Shown here: one piece after another, positions 47,468 through 57,671 of the stretch
Position numbering within the stretch: the stretch's first letter is position 1
Layout: the number at the start of each line of letters is the position of its first letter
The notes under the pieces: generated by a model
The model's input: the letters and a program-made list of their open reading frames with translations, nothing else
What the model was told of the DNA's origin: nothing
The model's database searches: none
Made by a program: the position numbers and the translations under genes
Source: Hyphomicrobiales bacterium
GTDB taxonomy: Bacteria; Pseudomonadota; Alphaproteobacteria; Rhizobiales; Rhizobiaceae
Assembly (NCBI GenBank): GCA_900473805.1
Contig: UCMS01000001.1
Span: forward strand, 186,001-250,000
DNA length: 64,000 nt
Direction of reading: 5' to 3'

Positions 47468-47666
47468 TCAGGCGACGCGCCGTGCGGCGCCGGAAGGGTG
47501 CCCAGTGCGGAATATGGCGACCTGCTCGGAAAGCCTGTGAGCCTCAACACCCAGGGAGTGTGTGGCCGCAGTCGCTTCTTCCACCATGGCCGCGTTCTGC
47601 TGGGTGACCTGATCCATCTGGTTCATTGCGGCGTTGATCTCGCCGATCGACGCGGATTGCTCACGG
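47468..47666 (-). pseudogene. C-terminal tail of the second chemoreceptor, out of frame
   Basis: Reading the minus strand one base shifted from about 47665 gives 64 further residues that belong to a receptor end: [18 protein letters not shown], then [18 protein letters not shown], closing FRTGHPSGAARRVA and a TGA. The matching tail is in frame in the sister receptor. Restoring one base in the CC/GG tract at 47665-47666 gives a 727-residue protein, close to the sister's 730. Confidence 0.8.
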
Positions 47667-49650
47667 ACGCCCTGACAATCTCGACGATCTCCTGGTTGAT
47701 GCGGGAGACGTTGCCTTCGATCTTCCGAAGTGCATTGCCCGTCTCCCCCACTAGATGAACGCCAAGCTCGACCTCCTTGCTCGACCGCTCGATCAGCGCC
47801 TTGATTTCCCGTGCAGCCGTCGCCGAACGCTGGGCGAGCTCACGGACCTCCTGGGCGACCACCGCAAAGCCCTTGCCGGCCTCTCCGGCGCGTGCTGCCT
47901 CGACACCGGCATTGAGCGCCAGAAGATTGGTCTGGAAGGCGATCTCGTCGATAACCGAGATGATCTGGCCGATCTGGCCGGAAGACTGCTCGATCTGGGA
48001 AATCGCTTCCACGGTGTTGGCAACGACGGTTCCCGACTGCATGGCATCGGATGCTGTGGTTTCGACGAGCTTGCCGACGGCTTCGGCCCTGCGGCTCGAA
48101 TTGGATAGGTTGTTGGTCACTTCGCTCAGGGATGCCGATGCCTGTTCGAGGGCTGCAGCCTGCCGCTCCGTCCGTTGTGAAAGTTCATCAGCCGAACTGC
48201 GCAATTCGTCGGACCCACCCCGGATCGTATCGGAACTCAATGCAATGGTCTCGACGACCTGGTGCAGCTTGCCCATGGACTCGTTGAAGTCGCTGCGAAG
48301 ACGCTCCAGATCCCCGGCAAAGGGCTGGTGGATCCTGTAGCCTGTCTCCCCGCGGGCGAGGGCCGCGAGACCGGTCGCCAGTTCGCCAACGGCCTGGGCA
48401 ATCTCGGCAGCGCGCTCGGCCCTCTCCTGCTCTGCGGCCCTTTCCCGCGCCCGCTTCTCAACCTCGGCCCTTGCCTGCTCGTCGCGCTGACGTTCGGCCT
48501 TGATCTTGCTGTTTTCGACACAGTTGCGGATCGCCGTACCCATGCGACCAATCTCGTCCTGCCCTTCGGAATGGATCAGGTGGACATCGATTTCGTCCCG
48601 CGCCAGGCGTTCGACCGCGTCGGTCAAGAGGCCGATCGGACGAATGACGGTGTAGGACAGCGAACTGACGATGACGAAGGTCAGGACGAAGCCGAGAAGC
48701 GTTGCTCCTCCGACCGTGACCAGCCGCCACCAGGCCGCTTCTGCCAGCGCTGCCGAGCCTTCGCCGACCCGCTTGACCAGCGCTGATTCAACAAGCTTCA
48801 ACTGCTCGATCTGCTTCGTCGCCAATCCGAACCAGGTGGGAGCGTCCAGACCATCCAAGGAAGCAGAGACACCTCCGGATACGAGCTCTGACCGGAAAGC
48901 CTCAAGGTTTGCGAGGTGCTGGCTCGCGAGGATCGGCTGGTATTCGTTGCGCAGATCCGCCGGCAACAATTGCAGGAACTTGGCAAGCAATTCCTTCTGC
49001 GCACCACCCAGACCGACAAAGGTCATGAAACGCGCCGGATCGAAGGCGCCGGCGCTGATGAAGCCGTTGCCCATGCCGCGTTCCTGGCCGGCCAATTCCT
49101 TGGCATTCATGATCAGGCCGTGCGCGACCAATGGCCCGGCCGCCCCCTCCGGCGCATTGGCCAGCGAATAGTCCTGAGCCAGCGACATGAGGCCGGCAAT
49201 GGTGGTGGTGTAGTAGCCGAAGGCCTTCGGACCAGCAATCTGCAGCTGGTCCACCTGAGTACGCGTCTCGGAAAGGGCCCCGATCGCTGTTTGAACTTCA
49301 CCCGCCTTGGCCGCGACAGCATCGCCCGCAACCGTCTCTACGGACTTCAGAAGCTCGGTTACCACCTTCGTATCGTCAGCGGTCTTGCCGCGCGCCGACT
49401 GCAGGACGTCCTTGCCCTTCGCTCCATTCGAACCAAGAAAGCCGGCCGTCAACCCTCGTTCAACCTGAAGATCATGAACCAGGTCACCGATCGCACCCAG
49501 TTCGCTTGATACCGAGACCATCCTGCTTGCCTGCTCGTAGTCGCGGGCCGCGTCCCGGACCTCCAGACCAGCGAAGGTCACCGTGGCCAGAACCGGAAGA
49601 CAAAGCGCTGCCAACAGCCGCCACTTGATGGCAATATCAATAATTCGCAT
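47623..49650 (-). CDS. Methyl-accepting chemotaxis protein with NIT domain, frameshifted near the C-terminus
   Basis: 675 residues as read. Membrane helix about 9-29, periplasmic NIT sensor ([45 protein letters not shown]) to about residue 285, second helix about 310-335, HAMP, and a signalling domain with the [28 protein letters not shown] hairpin. The last 17 or so residues ([15 protein letters not shown]) are out of frame: normal sequence resumes in the next frame (see the tail entry). The missing segment is part of the signalling bundle distal to the CheA/CheW tip. The start is at [10 protein letters not shown]; an upstream ATG adds 15 residues. Either a true loss-of-function or a sequencing slip in a G run. 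Confidence 0.85.
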   Translation of the reverse strand: MRIIDIAIKWRLLAALCLPVLATVTFAGLEVRDAARDYEQASRMVSVSSELGAIGDLVHDLQVERGLTAGFLGSNGAKGKDVLQSARGKTADDTKVVTELLKSVETVAGDAVAAKAGEVQTAIGALSETRTQVDQLQIAGPKAFGYYTTTIAGLMSLAQDYSLANAPEGAAGPLVAHGLIMNAKELAGQERGMGNGFISAGAFDPARFMTFVGLGGAQKELLAKFLQLLPADLRNEYQPILASQHLANLEAFRSELVSGGVSASLDGLDAPTWFGLATKQIEQLKLVESALVKRVGEGSAALAEAAWWRLVTVGGATLLGFVLTFVIVSSLSYTVIRPIGLLTDAVERLARDEIDVHLIHSEGQDEIGRMGTAIRNCVENSKIKAERQRDEQARAEVEKRARERAAEQERAERAAEIAQAVGELATGLAALARGETGYRIHQPFAGDLERLRSDFNESMGKLHQVVETIALSSDTIRGGSDELRSSADELSQRTERQAAALEQASASLSEVTNNLSNSSRRAEAVGKLVETTASDAMQSGTVVANTVEAISQIEQSSGQIGQIISVIDEIAFQTNLLALNAGVEAARAGEAGKGFAVVAQEVRELAQRSATAAREIKALIERSSKEVELGVHLVGETGNALRKIEGNVSRINQEIVEIVRASVSNPRRSARSTPQ

Positions 49651-49764
49651 AGGCAACCCCGATGTCGCGCAAAAGGAATATTCCCGACGCGCCACCCTAA
49701 GGAGTTGCAGTTAATTTTAGCTAAATCTTACTCATCTAAAAATTGACCCGCCTCTTGATAATCG

Positions 49765-50412
<648 letters not shown>

Positions 50413-50415
50413 GGA

Positions 50416-51306
50416 CTACTCCAGATTCTGAACCTGTTCGCGGAACTGGTCGATGACGACCTTCAATTCAATGCCGGCGGCGGTGACCGCGACGGCATTG
50501 GATTTGGAACAGATAGTATTTGATTCGCGGTTAAATTCCTGCGCCAGGAAATCGAGTTTGCGGCCGACAGGACCACCGGCGGCCAACAGTTCGCGGGCGG
50601 CCGTAACATGCGCCTTCAGCCGGTCGATCTCCTCGCGCAGATCCGCCTTGGTGGCGATCAGGGCGATCTCCTGGTGCAGTCGGTCGCGGTCGAGGCCAGA
50701 CGTCGTGTCCATGAGAGCGGCGAGTTGGGCCTCCAGCCTCCGGGCGATCTCTTCCGGAGAACGCGAAGGGTCAGCTTCAATCTGGACCGCGAGCGCCTCG
50801 ATGCGGGCGATGTGCTCTTCGAGGATGGCGCGCAAGGCTGCGCCCTCTGTCTCCCGCATGGTAGCCAGAGCTGCCACAGCGCCGCCGAGACCGGCAAGGA
50901 TATCGGCGTCGCGCGCGCTGACGGCGTCTTCGTCATCGACAGCCTCGCGCATGTCGACCAGACCACGGATCGAGAGGAGCGTGTCGAGCCGCAACGGTGC
51001 CGGATCGAGGATTTCCGGACCGAGCTGATCGCGCAGCGCCAGGACAGCGTTCAGGGCGTCGTGATTGAGCACGGCTTCGACGCGATTCTCGCTGACCGAG
51101 AGCGACAGGCCCACCTGGAGGTTGCCGCGCGTCAACCGCTCTCCGACGAGCCGGCGCAGATCGTTTTCGAGATATTCCTGGCCTTGCGGCAGGCGTGAGC
51201 GGATGTCGAGCCCCTTGCCGTTCACGGAGCGCAGTTCCCAGGCCCATCGGTAACGTCCCGACGTGCCTTCAACGCGGGCAAAGCCCGTCATGGATTGCAA
51301 AGTCAT
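50416..51306 (-). CDS. YicC family endoribonuclease-like protein
   Basis: 296 residues, full length. It starts [35 protein letters not shown], the family hallmark, and ends with the DUF1732 region ([41 protein letters not shown]-like). YicC proteins are reported as RNases affecting small-RNA turnover. It sits 3 bases upstream of gmk and 22 bases downstream of mltG. GAGGGGG precedes the ATG. Confidence 0.93.
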   Translation of the reverse strand: [296 protein letters not shown]

Positions 51307-51328
51307 AACCCGGCCCCCTCGGCCTTAT

Positions 51329-52546
51329 TCAATTGCCGGCGCCCGGATCGACTTCCGGTGCCGCATCCAGCGTGGCAGGCGGCGTCTGGGCGCGTTCGGC
51401 CTCCATCTTGCGCCAGCGCTTCACATTGGCGTTGTGTTCGGCAAGCGTGGCGGCAAACACATGCCCGCCCGTGCCATCGGCGACGAAGTAGAGATCGTCG
51501 GTCTTCCAGGGATGCGCAACCGCTTCCAGCGCCGCGCGGCCCGGATTGGCGATCGGCCCCGGCGGCAGGCCCTTGATCACATAGGTGTTGTAAGGCGTTT
51601 CCTTCTTGATGTCGGACTGGAAGATCGGCCGATCGGCCGGCTTTCCGTCACCGCCGAAGAGGCCATAGATGATCGTCGGGTCCGACTGCAGGCGCATGCC
51701 CTTCTTCAGTCGGTTGATGAAGACGGAGGCAACGTGAGCGCGCTCGTCGTCCTTGCCGGTTTCCTTCTCGACGATCGAAGCCAGCGTGACGAATTCCTCG
51801 CGTGTCTTGATCGGAAGGTCGGGATCGCGGCGCTCCCAGATCTGGTCGATCAACTTCTCCTGGGCGGCGGCCATCTGGGTGACGATCTCGGCGCGCTTCG
51901 TGCCGCGGGTAAACTTGTATGTATCAGGGCGCAGGGACCCCTCTGCCGGCAGCTCTGACGGCAAGTCGCCCTCAAGCACGGTATCGTCGGCGAGGCGCTG
52001 GAACATCTGTTTGACGGTGAGGCCTTCCGGCATGGACACCGCGTACAGGATCGACTTGCCGGACTCGAGCAGTTCGGTGACGTCCTTCATCGACGATCCG
52101 GCCTTGATTTCGTATTCGCCGGCCTTGAGCGTCTGTCCCTCGTCCAGATAGGTCGCGGTGACATAACGATAGATGCGAGCATCGGTGACGATGCCGTTGC
52201 GCTCGAGATTGTTGGCGATCTCGGCGAGGCCGGCGCCACTGCGCACGACAAAATTGGTATTGGCGGCAAGCGGACCGGGCTTCCTGTAGGCATCCATCAC
52301 ATAATAGAAGCCGGCAACGGCGACCACGCCGACGAAGACCACCATGGTCATCAGGAAGTTCAGGAAGATCACCAGCTGGCTGCGGGCCTTGCGCGAGCGA
52401 CGCGGTGGCTGGGGCACCCTCTCGGGGCGCAGCGCATCGTTGGGGGACTTTGGAATGAACGGCCCCTTGCCGGTGCTCGTGTCGGCATCGCGACCAAAGG
52501 GAACACCGTTGTTCTGGCTACCGCCGTTCTGGCTGTTGTCGGTCAC
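51329..52546 (-). CDS. mltG: Endolytic murein transglycosylase MltG
   Basis: 405 residues, from GTG six bases after AAGGA; a TTG two codons earlier is possible but touches that site. A proline/arginine-rich cytoplasmic tail of about 60 residues leads to one membrane helix (about 64-86, FLNFLMTMVVFVGVVAVAGFYYV), then a LysM-like subdomain and the YceG catalytic domain with the catalytic Glu in LASIVEKETGK and the SDPTIIYGLFG motif. It cuts nascent glycan strands and helps set their length. The C-terminal tail is acidic and low complexity. Confidence 0.93.
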   Translation of the reverse strand: MTDNSQNGGSQNNGVPFGRDADTSTGKGPFIPKSPNDALRPERVPQPPRRSRKARSQLVIFLNFLMTMVVFVGVVAVAGFYYVMDAYRKPGPLAANTNFVVRSGAGLAEIANNLERNGIVTDARIYRYVTATYLDEGQTLKAGEYEIKAGSSMKDVTELLESGKSILYAVSMPEGLTVKQMFQRLADDTVLEGDLPSELPAEGSLRPDTYKFTRGTKRAEIVTQMAAAQEKLIDQIWERRDPDLPIKTREEFVTLASIVEKETGKDDERAHVASVFINRLKKGMRLQSDPTIIYGLFGGDGKPADRPIFQSDIKKETPYNTYVIKGLPPGPIANPGRAALEAVAHPWKTDDLYFVADGTGGHVFAATLAEHNANVKRWRKMEAERAQTPPATLDAAPEVDPGAGN

Positions 52547-52741
52547 CGGCAATCCTTCTTTGTTTCTGTCGCGGCTGTTTCAGCCAGCAATGCGGCAAAA
52601 ATCGGAGTCGCTCGCCCGGCGCAAGGCGCCGGACGTGGCCATGATTTCTATCCGCAGAACATTGCTGCGGGCAAGAGCACCCGCAGCGTCATCCACCTGA
52701 TGAGAGCGGGGCCGCGCAAATGTGCCCGGCGCGCCGGTTCA

Positions 52742-53998
52742 TCAGGCCTCGTAGCGCTTCAAGACCAGCGAGGCATTGGTGCCGCCGAAGCCGAAAGAAT
52801 TCGACAGGGCGACGTTGATCTCACGCTTGCGCGCCTTGTGCGGCACCAGATCGATCTTGGTCTCGACGTCGGGGGTGTCGAGGTTCAACGTCGGCGGCGC
52901 GATGTTGTCGCGGATCGCCAGCGTCGAGAAGATCGCTTCGACAGCACCGGCAGCACCGAGCAGGTGACCGATCGCCGACTTTGTCGAAGACATGGAAATC
53001 TTCGAGGCATGCTCGCCAACCAGACGCTCGACGGCGCCGAGTTCGATCGTGTCGGCCATCGTCGAAGTGCCGTGGGCGTTGATATAGTCGATATCGGCCG
53101 CCGTCAGGCCTGCACGCTTCAGAGCCATCGTCATGCAGCGGAAGGCACCGTCGCCGTCTTCCGAAGGGGCGGTAATGTGGAAGGCATCGCCCGAAAGACC
53201 ATAGCCGACAACTTCGGCATAGATCTTGGCGCCGCGCGCCTTGGCGTGCTCCAATTCTTCCAGAACAACAATGCCCGCGCCTTCGCCCATGACAAAACCG
53301 TCGCGGTCCTTGTCATAGGGACGCGAGGCTGCGGTCGGGTCGTCGTTGCGCGCAGTCGACAGCGCCTTGCAAGCGGCAAAGCCCGCGAGCGAAATGCGGC
53401 TGATCGGCGATTCCGTTCCGCCGGCGACCATGACGTCGGCATCGCCGAGCGCCACCAGACGGGCGGCGTCACCGATCGCATGCGCGCCGGTCGAGCAGGC
53501 GGTCACGACCGAATGGTTCGGGCCGCGCAGCTTGTGGCGGATCGACACCTGCCCGGAGGCGAGGTTGATCAGACGGCCGGGGATGAAGAAGGGGGACAGG
53601 CGACGCGGGCCCTTGTCGCGCAGGATGTGGCCGGCCTCAACTATGCCTTCCAGCCCGCCGATGCCGGACCCAATCAGCACGCCCGTGGCGCACTGGTCGT
53701 CATCGGTCTGCGGATGCCAGTCGGCGTCGTTCAATGCCATTTCGGCTGCGGCCATCGCATAGATTATGAAGGCGTCGACCTTGCGCTGTTCCTTCGGCTC
53801 CATCCAGTCGTCGGGGTTCCAGGCGCCTTCGCCTTCGGTCGGGATGCGGCAGGCAATCTTGGCCGGCAGATCCTCGACCTCGAATTCGGTGACGAGGCGG
53901 GCGCCGCTCTGGCCGGCAAGGAGCCGCTGCCAGGTCAGTTCCGTTCCAACTCCCAGGGGCGATACCATGCCGGTACCGGTGATGACGACACGTCTCAT
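52742..53998 (-). CDS. fabF: 3-oxoacyl-[acyl-carrier-protein] synthase II
   Basis: 418 residues. It condenses malonyl-ACP with acyl-ACP. The catalytic Cys lies in VTACSTGAHAIG, with the two histidines in NAHGTSTMADTIE and KSAIGHLLGAAG, and a glycine-rich end GFGGTNASLVLK. The start at MRRVVITGTGMVSPLG is standard; an ATG six codons upstream is possible. It follows acpP after a hairpin, so it may have its own promoter. Confidence 0.96.
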   Translation of the reverse strand: MRRVVITGTGMVSPLGVGTELTWQRLLAGQSGARLVTEFEVEDLPAKIACRIPTEGEGAWNPDDWMEPKEQRKVDAFIIYAMAAAEMALNDADWHPQTDDDQCATGVLIGSGIGGLEGIVEAGHILRDKGPRRLSPFFIPGRLINLASGQVSIRHKLRGPNHSVVTACSTGAHAIGDAARLVALGDADVMVAGGTESPISRISLAGFAACKALSTARNDDPTAASRPYDKDRDGFVMGEGAGIVVLEELEHAKARGAKIYAEVVGYGLSGDAFHITAPSEDGDGAFRCMTMALKRAGLTAADIDYINAHGTSTMADTIELGAVERLVGEHASKISMSSTKSAIGHLLGAAGAVEAIFSTLAIRDNIAPPTLNLDTPDVETKIDLVPHKARKREINVALSNSFGFGGTNASLVLKRYEA

Positions 53999-54061
53999 CG
54001 TGCGAAGCCCACCCAAATTAATCGACCGAAGTCATTGTAAACAAAGGTCCAGATACAACAA

Positions 54062-54080
54062 GGCCCGCTTCACGCGGGCC
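54062..54080 (-). terminator. Hairpin after acpP
   Basis: GGCCCGC and GCGGGCC around a five-base loop, followed on the minus strand by TTGTTGT. A second small stem (CGGGC/GCCCG, 54094-54109) is adjacent. It probably limits read-through from the highly expressed acpP into fabF. Confidence 0.6.
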
Positions 54081-54131
54081 CAAGCGGACAGGACGGGCCG
54101 AAGAGCCCGCCTTCCGCAGCAGTGCGATCGA

Positions 54132-54368
54132 TCAGGCCTGGGCCTTTTCGATGAACTTGACGGCGTCGCCGACCGTCAGGATCGAGTCAGCAGCGTCATC
54201 CGGAATTTCGACGCCGAATTCTTCTTCGAAGGCCATGACGAGTTCGACCGTGTCGAGCGAGTCAGCGCCCAGATCGTCGATGAAGCTGGCGCCTTCGACA
54301 ACCTTTTCAGCGTCAACGCCGAGATGATCAACTACAATTTTCTTCACGCGTTCTGCGATATCGCTCAT
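54132..54368 (-). CDS. acpP: Acyl carrier protein
   Basis: 78 residues, highly acidic, four-helix carrier. The phosphopantetheine attachment site is Ser37 in [18 protein letters not shown]. It carries growing fatty acyl chains. It sits between fabG and fabF in the standard fatty-acid cluster, with a long 277-base spacer upstream that contains a palindrome and presumably its own strong promoter. Confidence 0.98.
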   Translation of the reverse strand: MSDIAERVKKIVVDHLGVDAEKVVEGASFIDDLGADSLDTVELVMAFEEEFGVEIPDDAADSILTVGDAVKFIEKAQA

Positions 54369-54486
54369 GTCGGTTTCCTCGACCTTCTAAATATCAGAGG
54401 GAGCCGTAATGGCCACCCTGCCCTGTCTTCAACTGGTGAAGCGCAAAGGCGCCACCAGCAAACCCGTTCGGCCCTGACCCAGAGCG

Positions 54487-54510
54487 GTTTATGCGAATAA
54501 AAGCATAAAC
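54487..54510. promoter_or_regulatory. Palindrome in the acpP upstream region
   Basis: Exact eight-base arms GTTTATGC and GCATAAAC around GAATAAAA, 118 bases upstream of the acpP start and about 140 bases past the fabG stop. No T run follows on the minus strand, so a terminator is unlikely. An operator or structured leader is possible; no known fatty-acid regulator site was matched. Confidence 0.35.
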
Positions 54511-54645
54511 TTCGGCTCATGAGACGGAGCGACTGCTCACAGTCATGGCCCGCTTAACATGGTTTCAGCGCGCCGCAAAGCCAGAAATTCGCCCCCTCGC
54601 CTCGGTCAACAGCCTTTGGCGGAAAGGGCGAACCGGTGGCTCACA

Positions 54646-55383
54646 TCAGATCATCGCCATGCCGCCGTTGACGTGCAAGGTCTGGCCGGTCATGTAGGCG
54701 GCTTCCGAAGACGCCAAGTAAAGCACGGCAGATGCCACTTCGGCGCCCGTGCCCATGCGCTTCATTGGAATGGCGCCCATGATGGCGTCCTTCTGCTTGT
54801 CGTTCAGCTTGCCGGTCATCGCGCTTTCGATAAAGCCCGGTGCAACGCAGTTGACCGTCACGTTGCGCGTCGCGATTTCCTGGGCCAGCGACTTGGTGAA
54901 ACCGATCATCCCGGCCTTGGAGGCGCAATAGTTCGCCTGGCCCGGATTGCCGGTGACGCCAACGATCGAGGTGATGTTGATGATGCGGCCATAACGGCGG
55001 CGCATCATCGGATGGGTCAGCTCGCGGGTCAGACGGAAGACGGCCGTCAGGTTGACTTCCAGCACGCTGTCCCAGTCTGCATCGGACATGCGGACGAACA
55101 GGCCATCCTTGGTGATGCCGGCATTGTTGACCAGAATATCGACACCTTCGAGTTCGGCTTCGGCCTTTTCACCGAGCGCCTTCACCTCGTCGCGGTCCGA
55201 CAGGTTGGCCGGGAATATCTTGACGCGGTCACCGAGTTCGGCAGCCAGCGCTTCCAGCTTTTCGACGCGCGTGCCGTGCAGGCCGACGATGGCGCCCTGG
55301 GCGTGCAGCATGCGGGCGATTTCTTCGCCGATGCCACCGGTTGCACCGGTGACGAGAGCCTTGCGGCCGGTCAGGTCAAACAT
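54646..55383 (-). CDS. fabG: 3-oxoacyl-[acyl-carrier-protein] reductase
   Basis: 245 residues, SDR family. It reduces 3-oxoacyl-ACP with NADPH. The cofactor site TGATGGIGEEIAR (residues 12-24), NNAG near 86, and catalytic Ser-Tyr-Lys (Ser in NITSIVG, YCASK) are complete. It ends with the YMTGQTLHVNGGMAMI signature. It follows fabD by 30 bases. Confidence 0.97.
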   Translation of the reverse strand: MFDLTGRKALVTGATGGIGEEIARMLHAQGAIVGLHGTRVEKLEALAAELGDRVKIFPANLSDRDEVKALGEKAEAELEGVDILVNNAGITKDGLFVRMSDADWDSVLEVNLTAVFRLTRELTHPMMRRRYGRIINITSIVGVTGNPGQANYCASKAGMIGFTKSLAQEIATRNVTVNCVAPGFIESAMTGKLNDKQKDAIMGAIPMKRMGTGAEVASAVLYLASSEAAYMTGQTLHVNGGMAMI

Positions 55384-55413
55384 GATCGAGCTCCTTGTTG
55401 AGCGTTGGGGCGA

Positions 55414-56358
55414 TCAGCCGTTGAGTGCAGCAAGTGCCGCATCGATGTCGGCCGGGCCGTTGACGGCAATGCCGCTGATGTTCTTGTCGATGCGGCGCGC
55501 GAGACCCGTGAGAACCTTGCCGGCGCCGATTTCATAAAGTGTGGTGACGCCATTGGCGCCGAACCATTCGACCGTCTCACGCCAGCGGACCTGGCCGGTA
55601 ACCTGCTGGACCAGAAGGTCGGCGATCTCAGTGGCCGAAGTCACCGGAGCTGCCAGAACATTGGCAACCAGCGGGACCGAAGGATCATGCTTCTCGACGG
55701 TCGACAGCGCCTCGCGCATGGCCTCAGCAGCCGGCCCCATCAGCGCCGAATGGAAGGGTGCGGAGACCGGCAGCATGATGGCACGCTTTGCGCCCTTTTC
55801 GGTGGCAAGCGCTGCGGCCTTCTCGACGGCGGCCTTGCCGCCGGAGATGACCAGTTGTCCGCCGCCATTGTCATTGGCGATCTGGCACGGACCTTCGGCA
55901 GCAGCGGCCTCACAGATGGCCTGCACGTCGCCGTGCTCCAGGCCGATGATCGCGGCCATGGCACCAGCACCAACCGGCACGGCGGCCTGCATGGCATTGC
56001 CACGGATGCGCAGAAGACGGGCGGTATCAGCGATCGAGAAGGTGCCGGCAGCGGCGAGCGCCGAATATTCGCCGAGCGAATGGCCGGCGACGAAGGAGAC
56101 CTTGGACTTCAGGTCCAGGCCCTTGGCTTCGAGCACGCGGATGACGGCCATGGAGACGGCCATCAGGGCCGGCTGGGCATTGGCGGTCAGCGTCAGCGTT
56201 TCCTCGGGGCCGTTCCACATGATGTCGGACAGTTTCTGGCCGAGCGCGTCATCGACTTCCTGGAAAACGGCGCGGGCTTCGGCAAAATTGTCGGCGAGGT
56301 CCTTGCCCATGCCAACGGCCTGGCTGCCCTGGCCGGGGAAGGTGAATGCGACTGTCAT
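55414..56358 (-). CDS. fabD: Malonyl CoA-acyl carrier protein transacylase
   Basis: 314 residues. It loads malonyl groups onto ACP. AFTFPGQGSQAVGMG opens the protein; the nucleophile is the Ser in AGHSLGEYSALA (near residue 92), with the catalytic His in SAPFHSALM (near 200). The start at MTVAF follows the GGGAGAAACGCCC stretch; longer in-frame extension is unlikely. First gene of the fabD-fabG-acpP-fabF cluster. Confidence 0.97.
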   Translation of the reverse strand: MTVAFTFPGQGSQAVGMGKDLADNFAEARAVFQEVDDALGQKLSDIMWNGPEETLTLTANAQPALMAVSMAVIRVLEAKGLDLKSKVSFVAGHSLGEYSALAAAGTFSIADTARLLRIRGNAMQAAVPVGAGAMAAIIGLEHGDVQAICEAAAAEGPCQIANDNGGGQLVISGGKAAVEKAAALATEKGAKRAIMLPVSAPFHSALMGPAAEAMREALSTVEKHDPSVPLVANVLAAPVTSATEIADLLVQQVTGQVRWRETVEWFGANGVTTLYEIGAGKVLTGLARRIDKNISGIAVNGPADIDAALAALNG

Positions 56359-56568
56359 TGGGCGTTTCTCCCTTGGGTTTTTCCCTGTCAATTCACAATA
56401 CGTCCCTGTGAGTCAAGCCTTTCAGGCCGCTCGGGACTGCCGGCAGCGCCGCAAGTCACAGTCTGTTCGGCCGCTTCGCCATCTTGCAGTGCGGCAAATT
56501 CCTCTTATTTTGTTCCAGCATCTCCCCCAGCCCTGTTGGGCCTATTTCCTACTCGAGGCATTTCCCCC

Positions 56569-57612
56569 ATGAAGACGAACCGGCTCGGCCGAACCGATAT
56601 CCTTGTTTCCGAAATCTGCCTGGGCACCATGACATGGGGCTCGCAGAATTCGGAAGCCGAAGCCTTTCAACAGATGGACTACGCGCTGGAGCGTGGCGTC
56701 AATTTCTTCGACACGGCCGAACTCTATCCGACGACACCGCTGTCGAAGGAGACCTATGGCAATACCGAAGCCATTATCGGCAACTGGCTGCAGAAGACAG
56801 GCAAGCGCGACCAGGTGGTGCTCGCCACCAAGGTCGCCGGTCCCGGCCGACCCTATATCCGCGAGGGCAGCCCGATCACGGCTGCGTCGCTGCGCGAGGC
56901 GCTCGATGCGAGCCTCAAGCGGCTGAAGACCGACTATGTCGACCTCTATCAGATCCACTGGCCGAACCGCGGGCATTTTCACTTCCGCGGCGCCTGGAGC
57001 TACAATCCTTACAAGCAGGACCGTGCCCAGGCGCAGCACGACATTGCCGAAATCCTCGATACGCTCGGCGAGTGTGTAAAGGCGGGCAAAATCCGGGCCA
57101 TCGGCCTTTCGAACGAGACGACCTGGGGCACGCAGAAATATCTCAGCCTCGCCGAGCAGAAGGGGCTGCCGCGCGTGGCCTCCATCCAGAACGAGTACAA
57201 TCTGCTCTACCGGCATTATGACCTGGATCTGGCCGAACTTTCGCACCACGAGGATGTCGGGCTGCTCGCCTATTCTCCGCTCGCGGGTGGCATTCTCTCG
57301 GGCAAGTATCTCGGCGGCCAGAAGCCGGCAGGCTCACGCGGATCGATCAATGGCGATATTGGTGGCCGGCTGGTGCCGCAGCAGGAGGCGCCGACGCGGG
57401 CCTATGTGGACCTGGCCAAGAAGCACGGCATCGATCCCTCGACGCTCGCCGTCGCCTTCTGCCTGACGCGCCCCTTCATGGCATCGGCGATCATCGGCGC
57501 GACCACGATGGAGCAGCTGAAAGTCAACATTGATGCGGCCGATCTGACATTGTCCGACGAGATCCTGCAGGAGATCGCCCGAATCCACCGCGAATATCCC
57601 ATGCCGATCTAA
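56569..57612 (+). CDS. Aldo/keto reductase, Tas-like
   Basis: 347 residues, a TIM-barrel NADPH-dependent oxidoreductase. The catalytic tetrad is represented by Asp in FFDTAELYP (with Tyr), Lys in LATKVAG and His in YQIHWPNRG. It aligns with E. coli Tas by CLGTMTWGSQNSEAEAF, IREGSPITAASLREALDASLKRL and ASAIIGATTMEQLKVNI. Substrate is unknown. No good Shine-Dalgarno precedes the ATG. It is divergent from fabD. Confidence 0.9.
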   Translation: MKTNRLGRTDILVSEICLGTMTWGSQNSEAEAFQQMDYALERGVNFFDTAELYPTTPLSKETYGNTEAIIGNWLQKTGKRDQVVLATKVAGPGRPYIREGSPITAASLREALDASLKRLKTDYVDLYQIHWPNRGHFHFRGAWSYNPYKQDRAQAQHDIAEILDTLGECVKAGKIRAIGLSNETTWGTQKYLSLAEQKGLPRVASIQNEYNLLYRHYDLDLAELSHHEDVGLLAYSPLAGGILSGKYLGGQKPAGSRGSINGDIGGRLVPQQEAPTRAYVDLAKKHGIDPSTLAVAFCLTRPFMASAIIGATTMEQLKVNIDAADLTLSDEILQEIARIHREYPMPI

Positions 57613-57634
57613 GATCGTCCTGTGACATAGACCG

Positions 57635-57662
57635 TGCCGGTGCCTCAGGGTGCCGGCATTTT
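57635..57662 (+). terminator. Terminator of the aldo/keto reductase gene
   Basis: TGCCGG and CCGGCA arms with an inner CC/GG pair and a small loop, followed by TTTT. It is located 23 bases past the stop and ahead of the convergent RTX-type gene. Confidence 0.65.
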
Positions 57663-57671
57663 CATATGGTG

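Noticed and set aside
55405-56568. Extension of the aldo/keto reductase frame upstream across fabD
   Set aside because: It merely stays open opposite fabD; the reductase homology starts at the ATG at 56569.
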